A stretch of 64,000 nt of DNA from Bordetella bronchialis (lineage in GTDB: Bacteria > Pseudomonadota > Gammaproteobacteria > Burkholderiales > Burkholderiaceae_B): positions 3,968,001-4,032,000 of the forward strand of contig NZ_CP016170.1 of NCBI RefSeq assembly GCF_001676705.1, given 5' to 3'. Position numbers and translations under genes: made by a program. Positions 33,965-42,699 of the stretch are shown here, piece by piece. How positions within the stretch are numbered: the stretch's first letter is position 1; every line of letters begins with the position of its first letter. Under the pieces are notes generated by a model. It was not told the DNA's origin and ran no database searches. It worked only from the letters and a program-made list of their open reading frames with translations.

Positions 33965-34954
33965 TTAGCGCGGCGGCTGGTCGGGCTCGGCCGTCTTGCG
34001 CGACAAGCCCTTGGGCAGCGGGAAGGCGACGTTTTCCTCCAGGCCCGGCATGGTGCGGACCGACACCGCGCCCAGTTCCTTGACGCGCTCGATCACCTGC
34101 CGCACCAGCACTTCCGGCGCCGACGCGCCGGCCGTAATGCCGATGTGCCGGCGTCCCCGCAGCCAGGCGGGATCGATGGCCTGCGCGCCATCGACCAGGA
34201 AAGCGGGCACGCCCTTGCGTTCCGCCACTTCCCGCAAGCGGTTGGAATTCGAACTGTTGGCGCTGCCGACGACCAGCACCACATCGCATTCCGGCGCCAG
34301 CACCTTGACGGCATCCTGGCGGTTCTGCGTGGCATAGCAGATGTCGCTCTTGCGCGGTTCCACGATGGAAGGAAAGCGCGACCGCAGCGCCGCGGCCACG
34401 GCCGCCGCGTCGTCCACCGACAGGGTGGTCTGCGTGACGAAGGCCAGTTGTTCCGGATCCGTGACTTGCAGCGCCTGCACGTCCTCCACCGTTTCCACCA
34501 GGTACATGCCGCCCTGGGCCTGCCCCAGCGTGCCTTCTACTTCCGGGTGGCCCTTGTGGCCGATCATGATGATCTCGCGGCCGGCCGCCCGCATGCGGGC
34601 GACTTCCACATGCACCTTGGTGACCAGCGGGCAGGTGGCGTCGAAGACCTGCAGGCCGCGGCGTTCCGCCTCCTGGCGTACGGCCTTGGACACGCCATGC
34701 GCGGAAAACACCACGATGGCGCCGGCCGGCGCGTCGTCCAGTTCGTCGATGAAGACGGCGCCCTTGCGGCGCAGGTCTTCCACCACGTAGCGGTTGTGGA
34801 CGATCTCATGGCGCACGTAGATGGGCGCGCCGTGCAATTCCAGGGCACGTTCGACGATGTCGATCGCGCGGTCCACGCCGGCGCAGAAGCCGCGCGGCTG
34901 GGCCAGCAGGACTTCCGCCTGCGGGGCGGTGACGGTCTCGGCGGCGCCGCGCAT
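33965..34954 (-). CDS. ispH: 4-hydroxy-3-methylbut-2-enyl diphosphate reductase
   Basis: A 329-residue Fe-S enzyme, last step of the MEP isoprenoid pathway, making IPP and DMAPP. The three cluster-binding cysteines are in [13 protein letters not shown] (Cys24), [12 protein letters not shown] and [12 protein letters not shown]. The conserved His-Glu residues are in [13 protein letters not shown] and [12 protein letters not shown]. The ATG overlaps the TGA of the FKBP gene. The C-terminus carries a short Pro-rich extension. Confidence 0.96.
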   Translation of the reverse strand: MRGAAETVTAPQAEVLLAQPRGFCAGVDRAIDIVERALELHGAPIYVRHEIVHNRYVVEDLRRKGAVFIDELDDAPAGAIVVFSAHGVSKAVRQEAERRGLQVFDATCPLVTKVHVEVARMRAAGREIIMIGHKGHPEVEGTLGQAQGGMYLVETVEDVQALQVTDPEQLAFVTQTTLSVDDAAAVAAALRSRFPSIVEPRKSDICYATQNRQDAVKVLAPECDVVLVVGSANSSNSNRLREVAERKGVPAFLVDGAQAIDPAWLRGRRHIGITAGASAPEVLVRQVIERVKELGAVSVRTMPGLEENVAFPLPKGLSRKTAEPDQPPR

Positions 34955-35430
34955 CACAGCACCCCCAGGATCTGCACATCCAGCCGCAGGGCCGTGCCCG
35001 CCAGCGGATGATTGAAGTCGAACAGCGCGCCGTCGTCGTCCAGGGACTTCAGCACCCCGGAATAGCGGCCGCCGTTGGGCGCCTGGAATTCCACCAGGTC
35101 GCCGGGCTCGAAGCTGGCGTCGGCGCCGGCGTGCTCGGCCAGCATGGCGCGGCTGACGCGCTGGATCAGGTCCGGATTGCGATCGCCGTAGGCCTGCGCG
35201 GGCGGCAGCGTCACGCTGAACGCGCTGCCTTCGGGCCGGTCCAGCAGGGCCGACTCCATGCCGGGGGCCCACTGGCCCGTGCCGAGCTGCAGCGTGGCCG
35301 GCCGGCCGGTGAAAGTGTCGGCGAAGACGGACCCTTCGCCCGGCCCCGAGGCCAGGACGATGCGGTAGTGCAGGGTCAGGTAGGAATCCGGACGGACAAA
35401 AACGTTCGCGCTGGGCGTAGCGGTGCTCAA
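34954..35430 (-). CDS. fkpB: FKBP-type peptidyl-prolyl isomerase, SlpA/FkpB-like
   Basis: A 158-residue FKBP with an inserted IF domain: [34 protein letters not shown], then [19 protein letters not shown], and [19 protein letters not shown] at the end. This is the SlpA subfamily, which is genetically linked to ispH (and lspA) in many proteobacteria, as here by an ATGA overlap. It acts as a cytoplasmic folding helper. Confidence 0.9.
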   Translation of the reverse strand: MSTATPSANVFVRPDSYLTLHYRIVLASGPGEGSVFADTFTGRPATLQLGTGQWAPGMESALLDRPEGSAFSVTLPPAQAYGDRNPDLIQRVSRAMLAEHAGADASFEPGDLVEFQAPNGGRYSGVLKSLDDDGALFDFNHPLAGTALRLDVQILGVL

Positions 35431-35507
35431 GATATGCCACCGTAATAGGCTGAATCCGCCATTTTAGTCCCACCCGCGCCGCGCCGCCCGCCGGCCAGGA
35501 GTCCGCC

Positions 35508-36188
35508 ATGTCCTCCCCCAAGCTGCCCGTACTAGAAGCCGAACGTCCCCGCGAGCGCCTGCTGCGCCATGGCGCGGCCGTCCTTACCGATGCGGAGCTG
35601 CTGGCCGTCGTGCTGCGTACCGGCACGGCGGGGCGTCCGGTGGTTGCCCTGGCCCATGACATCCTGGAACACTTCGGCGGCTTGCGCGGCCTGTTCGCCG
35701 CCGGCGCCACCCCGCTGGGGCAGGTGCGCGGATTGGGCAGCGCCAAGATCTGCCAGTTGCTGAGCATACTGGAGCTGGCGCGCCGGGCCCTGCGTGAAGA
35801 CCTCGCCCAGACCTGCGCGCTGGACCAGCCCGCACGGGTCAAGCAGTACTGCGTCGCCCTGCTCGGGCATCGGGAAGTGGAACACTGCATTGCCCTGTAC
35901 CTGGACAACCGCCTGCGGCTGATCGCGACGGCAGAAGTCGCGCGCGGCACCTTGTCCCAGGCGTCGGTGTACCCGCGCGAGGTCGTCCGGGACGCCCTGC
36001 GCCACCATGCCGCCGCCCTGATCCTGGCGCACAACCATCCGTCCGGACTCGCGCTTCCCAGCGACGCCGACGAACGGCTGACCCGGCACCTGAAACAGGC
36101 GCTGGCGCTGGTAGACGTCCGGCTGCTGGACCACCTGATCGTCGCCGGCGGCGCGGCGCTGTCCATGGCGGAACAGGGACGCATGTAG
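35508..36188 (+). CDS. radC: RadC family protein (JAB domain)
   Basis: A 226-residue RadC. The helix-hairpin-helix N-terminal half ([18 protein letters not shown]) is followed by a JAMM/JAB metal-binding domain with the HxHx7Sx2D motif: [16 protein letters not shown]. The conserved Glu is in [17 protein letters not shown]. Called a DNA repair protein historically, but the repair role is disputed. It is divergent from the fkpB-ispH unit, with 77 bases between them. Confidence 0.93.
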   Translation: MSSPKLPVLEAERPRERLLRHGAAVLTDAELLAVVLRTGTAGRPVVALAHDILEHFGGLRGLFAAGATPLGQVRGLGSAKICQLLSILELARRALREDLAQTCALDQPARVKQYCVALLGHREVEHCIALYLDNRLRLIATAEVARGTLSQASVYPREVVRDALRHHAAALILAHNHPSGLALPSDADERLTRHLKQALALVDVRLLDHLIVAGGAALSMAEQGRM

Positions 36189-36193
36189 GCGGC

Positions 36194-36223
36194 TTGCAGG
36201 CCGGCGTCCGATCGGGCTAGAAT
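36194..36223 (+). promoter_or_regulatory. Putative rpmE2 promoter
   Basis: TTGCAG (36194-36199), an 18-base spacer and TAGAAT (36218-36223). It would start transcription near 36230 and give a leader of about 120 bases before rpmE2. Confidence 0.5.
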
Positions 36224-36260
36224 GGCGAGTTATCTCTGGACACGTGGTGGGTGGCGCTTG

Positions 36261-36304
36261 CAAGGTCTTTGAAGGTGCTTTGAAAGGTCTTCCAAAGTCT
36301 CTTG
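36261..36304 (+). repeat. Four imperfect 11-nt tandem repeats in the rpmE2 leader
   Basis: CAAGGTCTTTG, AAGGTGCTTTG, AAAGGTCTTCC and AAAGTCTCTTG follow one another without gaps (36261-36304). The array is pyrimidine/purine patterned and begins about 30 bases after the predicted transcription start. Confidence 0.6.
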
Positions 36305-36352
36305 GCGCGAACGATCTGCTCCACCGGCGACCCGCAAATTTTAGGAAAAGCC

Positions 36353-36619
36353 ATGAAAGAGAATACCCATCCCGAATACCGCGAAGTGGTGTTCATGGAC
36401 GTCCAGACGGGCGACAAGTTCATCATCGGTTCCACCGTTTCCACCCGTGAAACCATCGATGTGGACGGCAAGTCCTACCCGCTGTTCAAGTGCGACGTGT
36501 CGTCCAAGTCCCACCCCTTCTATACCGGTGCGCAGACCCGTATCGTCGAAACCGGCCGCGTGGAAAAATTCCGCGCCCGTTTCGCCCGCACCACGGGTGC
36601 CGCCAAGTCGGCCAGCTGA
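36353..36619 (+). CDS. rpmE2: 50S ribosomal protein bL31, type B
   Basis: An 88-residue bL31 of the zinc-free type: KENTHPEYREVVFMDVQTGD at the start, and SSKSHPFYTGAQTRIVETGR in the middle, without the CxxC zinc ribbon of type A. Type B copies are often made under zinc limitation. TAGGAAAAG precedes the ATG. Monocistronic, with its own promoter and terminator. No evident Zur box was seen upstream. Confidence 0.95.
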   Translation: MKENTHPEYREVVFMDVQTGDKFIIGSTVSTRETIDVDGKSYPLFKCDVSSKSHPFYTGAQTRIVETGRVEKFRARFARTTGAAKSAS

Positions 36620-36637
36620 TCCGGCCGCGCGCACCAG

Positions 36638-36665
36638 AAAAGCAGCCTGCGGGCTGCTTTTTTTT
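36638..36665 (+). terminator. Rho-independent terminator of rpmE2
   Basis: AAAAGCAGCC and GGGCTGCTTTTTTTT form the stem and T-tract around a TGC loop, 19 bases after the stop. Confidence 0.93.
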
Positions 36666-36795
36666 GCCCCTGGGTCGCCCCGGCGCCGCCCGCCCCGCCG
36701 GGGACCTCCGGCCCGGGCCCCCGGCGCCCGGATTTTTTTCATTGCAACACCGCAAGACACAACCGACGGCCATCTATCCGGTACAGTAACGCCCC

Positions 36796-38532
36796 GTGTC
36801 CCCCTTATCCCGCACCACCCCCGCCCGGCTGACCGCGCCGGCGACCGTCAAGCTGCCCCGGCTGGCCTTGCTGGGGCTTGCGGTCGCCTACATCGTCTTC
36901 GGGCTGTTCATGCGCGATCCGTGGAAAACGGACGACGTGGTGGGATTGGCGACCATGCTGACCGCGGTGCGCGATGGCGGCCACACCTGGCTGCTGCCGC
37001 AGGTGGGCCATCTGGCCCATGCCGAGGAAGGCCCCCTGATCACCTGGGTGGGCGCGGCAGCGATGTGGCTGTTCGGCCCCGTCATGGGCGACATCACGGC
37101 CGGCCGGCTGCCCAACCTGCTGTGGTTCTTCATCACCACCATGTCGCTGTGGTACGGCACCTACCTGCTGGGACGCCGCCCCGAGGCCCAGCCGCTCGCC
37201 CTGCCCTTCGGCGGCGAACCCACCGTGCGGGACTACGGCCGCATGCTGGCCGACGCGGCGCTGCTGCTGTTGCTGGCCACCGTGGGCATCCTGCAGCGGG
37301 TGCACGAGACCTCCGAGATCCCGGCCATCATGGCGGCCCAGGCGTTCGCCTTTTATTCGATGGCCCGCATGCTGGACCGACCCCGCCTGGGCGCGGTCAG
37401 CCTGGGCCTGGCGCTGGCCGCCAGCTTCCTGATACGCGGCTGGGTCGGCGCGCTGCCCATCATGCTGGGCAGCCTGCTGGCCTTCCACCCCAAGAGCGTG
37501 CTGTGGACGCAGCGCCGCTGGCTGCTGGCGACTGTCCTGCTGTGCGCGGCGCTCATGCTGGCATGGTGGATACCCGCCACGCTGACCAGCGAGTACTGGA
37601 TCCGCAACTGGAAGCTCTGGAACATCGACAACTACGCGATGCCGGAGATCGGCGACCTGCTGCGCACCTTGCGCGACCTGCCGTGGTATTTGTGGCCCAC
37701 CTGGCCGCTGGCCCTGCTGGCGCTGTGGCGCTGGCGCGCGTGGCGCTATGCCCCGCACGTCTGGCTGCCGCTGGCGATGCTGGTGTGCCCGCTGATCCTC
37801 ATCGCCTTCACCGACGAGCCTTCCGAGGCCGAGTTCACCCTGCTGGTCATCCCCTGCGCCTGCCTGGCGGCGTTCTCGCTGCCGACGCTGCGGCGGGCGG
37901 TGGTCAATACGCTGGATTGGTTCGCCGTCATGTGCTTTTCCCTGACGGCGGCCACGGTCTGGCTGGGTTGGGTGGCGCTGAATTTCGGTTTCCCTGCCAA
38001 GATCGCGCGCAATATCCAGCGCCAGACCACCGGCTACGTGCCGGAGATCTCCTGGATCGCCGTGGCACTGGCGCTGGCCGTCAGCATAGGCTGGATCGTG
38101 CTGGTCTCATGGCGCCTGCGCGTGCGTCCCACCGCCTTGTGGCGCGGCACCGTCATGTCGGCGGCCGGCCTGTCGGCCACCTGGATCCTGCTGGTGCTGC
38201 TGTGGCAGCCCCCGGTGGATTACGCCCGCAGCTATCGCAAGGTGTCGGGGGAGCTCGCCGAGGCCCTGGCACGCAACGTGCGGCCCGGGGAATGCGTACG
38301 CGGGCTGGGCCTGGGCAATGGCCAGCGCGCGTCCTTCCTGGTTTTCAACGATTTGAACTTCCCCTACGACAACCGCTGCACGCTGATCCTGCAGCAGACC
38401 TCCCGCAGCAGCCTGCGCGACGGCACCGCCGCCTATAGCGACGGCGCGGATGTCCTGTGGCAAGGTGGCCGCCTGTCCGACCGCAGCGAAGTCTTCCGCC
38501 TGCTGCGCGTCCCGCCCACCACGCCCCGATGA
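36796..38532 (+). CDS. ArnT-like membrane glycosyltransferase (GT83-like)
   Basis: A 578-residue polytopic protein with about 12 membrane helices and a soluble C-terminal domain from about residue 475. The first periplasmic loop carries the acidic motif RDPWKTDDVVGL typical of lipid-linked sugar transferases (ArnT, Pmt, GT-C fold), followed by a loop with HAEEGPLITW. It would transfer a sugar from undecaprenyl phosphate to a periplasmic acceptor such as lipid A or a glycan. It starts at a GTG (36796). The stop overlaps the ATG of the MATE gene. Confidence 0.82.
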   Translation: MSPLSRTTPARLTAPATVKLPRLALLGLAVAYIVFGLFMRDPWKTDDVVGLATMLTAVRDGGHTWLLPQVGHLAHAEEGPLITWVGAAAMWLFGPVMGDITAGRLPNLLWFFITTMSLWYGTYLLGRRPEAQPLALPFGGEPTVRDYGRMLADAALLLLLATVGILQRVHETSEIPAIMAAQAFAFYSMARMLDRPRLGAVSLGLALAASFLIRGWVGALPIMLGSLLAFHPKSVLWTQRRWLLATVLLCAALMLAWWIPATLTSEYWIRNWKLWNIDNYAMPEIGDLLRTLRDLPWYLWPTWPLALLALWRWRAWRYAPHVWLPLAMLVCPLILIAFTDEPSEAEFTLLVIPCACLAAFSLPTLRRAVVNTLDWFAVMCFSLTAATVWLGWVALNFGFPAKIARNIQRQTTGYVPEISWIAVALALAVSIGWIVLVSWRLRVRPTALWRGTVMSAAGLSATWILLVLLWQPPVDYARSYRKVSGELAEALARNVRPGECVRGLGLGNGQRASFLVFNDLNFPYDNRCTLILQQTSRSSLRDGTAAYSDGADVLWQGGRLSDRSEVFRLLRVPPTTPR

Positions 38533-39947
38533 CGCACTCGCTTCCCACAGAGGCCCCTTTCGGGGCCGCCGTGCGCGCCATCGCGCGCCAGGCCTGGCCG
38601 GTGTTGATCAGCCAGTGGGCCGGCATCGCCTTCGGCGTGCTGGATACCGCGATGACCGGCCACGCCAGCCCGGACGACCTTGCCGCCATGTCCCTGTCGG
38701 CATCGGTGTACATCACCGTGTTCGTCGGCCTGATGGGCGTCATCCACGCACTGATTCCCATCCTGGCCCAGAATTTCGGCGCCGGCCGCATGCGCGACGT
38801 CGGCGCGATGTGGGGCCAGGGCGTCTGGCTGGCCATCGGGCTTTCCGTGGTGGGCGGCGCCTTGATGCTGTTCCCGGACGTGTGGCTGTCGATGTCGGGC
38901 GATGTCGCGCCCGACGTGCGCGCCCGCGTGGCCAGCTATCTGCAGGCCCTGACGCTGGCGTTGCCGGCGTCGCTGGTCTTCCGCACCATCTATGCGCTGG
39001 GCACGGCGGTCTCCCGCCCCAAGCTGGTCATGGGCATCAACCTGGCCGCCATCGTCTTCAAGGCCTTGTTCAACTGGGTGTTCATCTACGGCAAGCTCGG
39101 CTTGCCGGCCATGGGCGCCACCGGCGCCGGGCTGGCCTCTGCCCTGGTGTCCTGGATGAGCCTGGGCGCCGGCCTGTGGATCGTCAGCCGCGACCGGTAT
39201 TACGCCCGCTTCAAGCTGCGCCTGGGCAGGCCCGAGTGGGCCGCGCAGAAGGAATTGCTGCGCCTGGGGCTGCCCATGGGCGGCTCATACCTGGTGGAAG
39301 TGTGCGCCTTCACCTTCATGGCCCTGCTGGTGGCGCGCGAAGGCACCTTCGTGATCGGCGGCCACCAGATCATGTCGAACCTGGCGGCGCTGTGCTACAT
39401 GATGCCCATGGCCATCGGCGTCGCCAGCGCCTCGCTGACGGCGCAGGCCATCGGCGCGGGCAGGATGGCGCTGGCCCACCGGACCGGCATGGCGGGCCTG
39501 GCGCTGGGCCTGATGGGCGCGGCGCTGACGTCCCTGGCGCTATGGACGGGCAAGCCGCTGATCCTGCGTGCCTACACCGACAATCTGCAGGTGGCCGCCG
39601 TGGCCGCGACGCTTCTGCAGGTCATCCCCTTGTTCCACCTGTGCGATGCCATGCAGTGCATCAATTCCTACCTGCTGCGCGCCTACAAGGTAGCGGTGGT
39701 GCCGCTGGTGTTGCAGGTGGCGGCGCTGGGCCTGTTCGGGCTGGGCGGCGGCTGGCTGTTCGGCTTCGGCCCCGCGCGCGGCCAGCTGGACGGATTACGG
39801 GCGCTGTTGTTGCCCGGTTCGCCCGTGGGCGCGGGAAGCATGTGGCTGATGGCGATCTTCGGGCTGGGGCTGTCCGCCGCCCTACTGCACGTCTGGTACC
39901 GGCGCATCGTGCGCGGCAGCCTGGCCGGCGCGCCGCCGGCGGCCTGA
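38529..39947 (+). CDS. MATE family efflux transporter
   Basis: A 472-residue, 12-helix MATE (NorM-like) transporter: IARQAWPVLISQWAGIAFGV in helix 1, LDTAMTGHASPDDLAAMS, ALIPILAQNFGAGR, and the mirrored second half GLPMGGSYLVEVCAFTFMAL and SLTAQAIGAGR. It exports cationic compounds using Na+ or H+ gradients. The start is the ATG at 38529, overlapping the upstream TGA (ATGA). It ends 4 bases from the convergent paaK. Confidence 0.92.
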   Translation: MTHSLPTEAPFGAAVRAIARQAWPVLISQWAGIAFGVLDTAMTGHASPDDLAAMSLSASVYITVFVGLMGVIHALIPILAQNFGAGRMRDVGAMWGQGVWLAIGLSVVGGALMLFPDVWLSMSGDVAPDVRARVASYLQALTLALPASLVFRTIYALGTAVSRPKLVMGINLAAIVFKALFNWVFIYGKLGLPAMGATGAGLASALVSWMSLGAGLWIVSRDRYYARFKLRLGRPEWAAQKELLRLGLPMGGSYLVEVCAFTFMALLVAREGTFVIGGHQIMSNLAALCYMMPMAIGVASASLTAQAIGAGRMALAHRTGMAGLALGLMGAALTSLALWTGKPLILRAYTDNLQVAAVAATLLQVIPLFHLCDAMQCINSYLLRAYKVAVVPLVLQVAALGLFGLGGGWLFGFGPARGQLDGLRALLLPGSPVGAGSMWLMAIFGLGLSAALLHVWYRRIVRGSLAGAPPAA

Positions 39948-39951
39948 GATC

Positions 39952-41262
39952 CTACTTCGGACGCTTGTCCACCACCCTGCGCGCCTTGCCGGTCAGGGTT
40001 CTTTCGACCTGGCCGCACTCCAGCACGCGCACCGACGCGCTGACGCCGATATGCGCCTTGACGGCATGGGCCAGCTCGGCGCCCAGGGCGGCGCGCTCGG
40101 CGTCGGCCATGCCTTCCAGCTCCGGCTTGGGTTCGGCCAGGATCTCCAGTTCGTCCAGGGCGCCGCTGCGGCTCAGCACCAATTGGTAGTGCGGCGCCAG
40201 CCGGCCGGTTTTCAGCACCAGTTCTTCCACCTGCGTGGGGAAAAGATTCACCCCGCGCACGATCAGCATGTCGTCGCTGCGGCCGGTAATCTTGCCCATG
40301 CGGCGCATGCTGCGCGCGGTGGGCGGCAGCAGCCGCGTCAGGTCGCGCGTGCGATAGCGGATCACCGGCATGGCCTGCTTGGTGAGCGAGGTGAACACCA
40401 GTTCGCCGGGCTGCCCGTCCGCCACCGGCTGTCCGGTATCGGGGTCCACGATCTCGGGATAGAAGTGGTCTTCCCAGATGACCGGGCCGTCCTTGGTTTC
40501 GACGCATTCATTGGCCACGCCCGGCCCCATGACTTCCGACAATCCGTAGATGTCCACCGCATCGATGCCCGCGCGGGATTCCAGCTCTTCGCGCAGCCGG
40601 CCCGTCCAGGGCTCGGCGCCGAAGATGCCGATGCGCAGGGACGCTTCGCGGGGCTCCAGGCCCTGGCGTTCCATTTCCTCCAGGATGTTGCAGAAGTAGG
40701 AGGGGGTGACCATGATGATGTCGGGCCGGAAGTCCTGGATCAGCTGGACCTGCTTTTCCGTCTGGCCGCCGGACATGGGAACCACCGTGCAGCCCAGACG
40801 CTCGGCACCGTAGTGCGCCCCCAGGCCGCCGGTGAACAAGCCGTAGCCATAGGCGACGTGCACCACGTCGCCGGGCCGGCCGCCCGATGCGCGAATGGAA
40901 CGCGCCACCAGCCCCGCCCAGTTGTCCAGGTCCTCGCGGGTATAGCCCACCACGGTGGGCTTGCCGGTAGTGCCGCTGGAAGCGTGTACCCGCGCCACTT
41001 GTTCGCGTGGCACGGCGAACATGCCGAAGGGGTAGTTCTCGCGCAGGTCCTGCTTGGTGGTGAATGGAAACCTGGACAGATCCGCAAGCTGCCGCAAGTC
41101 CTCGGGATGCACGCCCGCCGCATCGAAGGCCCGGCGGTAGTGCGGGACGTTGGCATAGGCGTGTGCCAGCGTCCATCGCAGGCGCTGCAACTGCAGCGCC
41201 TCGATCTCGTCGCGGCTGGCGTGTTCGATGGGATCCAGTCCCGGCTTGCTCAGCGTGGCCAT
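39952..41262 (-). CDS. paaK: Phenylacetate-CoA ligase
   Basis: A 436-residue adenylate-forming enzyme. The AMP/phosphate-binding motif is ARVHASSGTTGKPTVVGY, the adenine-binding block GIFGAEPWTGRLREELE and DIYGLSEVMGPGVA, the Asp of GKITGRSDDMLIVRGVNLFP, and a C-terminal LTGKARRVVDKRP with the catalytic Lys. It activates phenylacetate to phenylacetyl-CoA, the substrate of PaaABCE. Last gene of the paa run, 99 bases after paaI. The start MATLSKPG at 41262 fits the family. Confidence 0.95.
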   Translation of the reverse strand: MATLSKPGLDPIEHASRDEIEALQLQRLRWTLAHAYANVPHYRRAFDAAGVHPEDLRQLADLSRFPFTTKQDLRENYPFGMFAVPREQVARVHASSGTTGKPTVVGYTREDLDNWAGLVARSIRASGGRPGDVVHVAYGYGLFTGGLGAHYGAERLGCTVVPMSGGQTEKQVQLIQDFRPDIIMVTPSYFCNILEEMERQGLEPREASLRIGIFGAEPWTGRLREELESRAGIDAVDIYGLSEVMGPGVANECVETKDGPVIWEDHFYPEIVDPDTGQPVADGQPGELVFTSLTKQAMPVIRYRTRDLTRLLPPTARSMRRMGKITGRSDDMLIVRGVNLFPTQVEELVLKTGRLAPHYQLVLSRSGALDELEILAEPKPELEGMADAERAALGAELAHAVKAHIGVSASVRVLECGQVERTLTGKARRVVDKRPK

Positions 41263-41361
41263 GATGATGTCTCCGTTATCTGTCTTATCCGGCACGGGGC
41301 GCATGCCCTGGCGTGCGCGCCGTGTCGCCGCCGGCGATGGGGCGCCGGCGATCCCCTTGCC

Positions 41362-41799
41362 CTACTCGCCCACGACCTGCCCCTTGATGCGATAGGAGCG
41401 GCCGCGGAACAGGGCGACCGTCTGGCCCTCCTGGTTGCTGACGGTGACGTCGTAAACGCCGGTACGGCCGGCCAGCGATCGCTCCGCCGCCGTGGCGGTC
41501 AGCACATCGCCCTGGCGCGCGGGCGCCAGGAAGTCGATGGTGCAGCCCGACGCCACCGTGCTGACGTTGCGCGAATTGCAGGCGAAGGCGAAGGCACTGT
41601 CCGCCAGCGAGAAGATCAGGCCGCCATGGCAGGTGCGGTGTCCATTCAGCATGTCCGCGCGCACCGGCATCGTCAGGGTGGCGCGCCCCGGCCCGATGTC
41701 CTCCACGCGCATGCCCAGCGCCTGGCTGGCGGTATCGGCGGCGTACATGGTCTCGCCCACCGCGCGCGCCAAGGCGTCCGGATGCATATCGTTCATCAT
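41362..41799 (-). CDS. paaI: PaaI hotdog-fold thioesterase
   Basis: A 145-residue hotdog thioesterase: NGHRTCHGGLIFSLADSAFA (active site with the catalytic Asp), SGCTIDFLAPARQGDVLTA and the C-terminal FRGRSYRIKGQVVGE. It hydrolyses hydroxyphenylacetyl-CoA and related dead-end thioesters that trap coenzyme A during ring oxidation. The start overlaps the paaG stop; ATGs at 41799 and 41796 are both possible. Confidence 0.93.
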   Translation of the reverse strand: MMNDMHPDALARAVGETMYAADTASQALGMRVEDIGPGRATLTMPVRADMLNGHRTCHGGLIFSLADSAFAFACNSRNVSTVASGCTIDFLAPARQGDVLTATAAERSLAGRTGVYDVTVSNQEGQTVALFRGRSYRIKGQVVGE

Positions 41800-42590
41800 C
41801 GCCCCTTGAAGCGCGGTTCGCGCTTTTCCAGGAAGGCGGCCACGCCTTCCGCGTAGTCTTCGCTGCGGCCCAGTTCACGCATCATGTCGACCTCCAGCGC
41901 CAGTTGCCGGTCCAGCGTGTGGTCCAGGCTGGCGTGCAGCGCGCGCTTGGTATAGGCCAGGCCCTTGGTGGGCGCCGCCGCGAAATGGCGACACAGGCGT
42001 TCCAGGGTTTCCTCGAAAGCGTCGTCGGCCACGCACTGCCAGATCAGGCCCCATTGCTCGGCCTGGCGCGCGCCGATCCGGTCGCCCAGCAGGGCCATGC
42101 CCATGGCCCGGGCGCGGCCCACCAGGCGGGGCAGGACGTAGGTGCCGCCCGTATCCGGGATCAGCCCCAGCCGGCAAAAGGCCTCGATGAAGCTGGCCGA
42201 TTCCTTGGCGATGACGATATCGCCCGCCAGCGCGAGATTGGCGCCCGCGCCGGCCGCCACGCCGTTCACCCCGACCACCACCGGCAGCGGCATGGCATGC
42301 AGTCGCCGCACCAGGGGCGCGTAATAGGTCTCCACGGTTTCACCGAGGTCCACCGGCGCCGCGCCCGGCGCCGTGCGGCGCTCGCTCAGGTCCTGCCCGG
42401 CGCAGAAGCCGCGTCCCGCACCCGTGATCAGCAGCACCCGCGCGGGCGCTTGCTCCACGCGATCCAGGGCGTGCGCGACCTCTCCGTGCATGCGCGCGGT
42501 AAAGCTGTTGAGTTTGTCCGGGCGGTTCAGGGTCAGGCGGGCAATGCCGTCTTCCAGCGAAAATCGGATGTCTTCGTACGATGTCGTCAT
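41796..42590 (-). CDS. paaG: 2-(1,2-epoxy-1,2-dihydrophenyl)acetyl-CoA isomerase
   Basis: A 264-residue crotonase-fold protein: ARLTLNRPDKLNSFTARMH, the oxyanion-hole block LITGAGRGFCAGQDLSER and GVAAGAGANLALAGDIVIA, and the active-site Asp in GLIPDTGGTYVLPRLVG. The GQDLSER segment is typical of PaaG. It converts the ring epoxide to the oxepin-CoA. It overlaps paaI by 4 bases. Confidence 0.93.
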   Translation of the reverse strand: MTTSYEDIRFSLEDGIARLTLNRPDKLNSFTARMHGEVAHALDRVEQAPARVLLITGAGRGFCAGQDLSERRTAPGAAPVDLGETVETYYAPLVRRLHAMPLPVVVGVNGVAAGAGANLALAGDIVIAKESASFIEAFCRLGLIPDTGGTYVLPRLVGRARAMGMALLGDRIGARQAEQWGLIWQCVADDAFEETLERLCRHFAAAPTKGLAYTKRALHASLDHTLDRQLALEVDMMRELGRSEDYAEGVAAFLEKREPRFKGR

Positions 42591-42699
42591 GATGCGGGCG
42601 TTCCTGGTCTGGTCGCGTAACGGGGATTGCGGCATGGTCGCGCCGGCGCGTGCGAGGCCGGCATGGCGCAAGCGTACCGCGCGATGCCGGCCCCATCCA

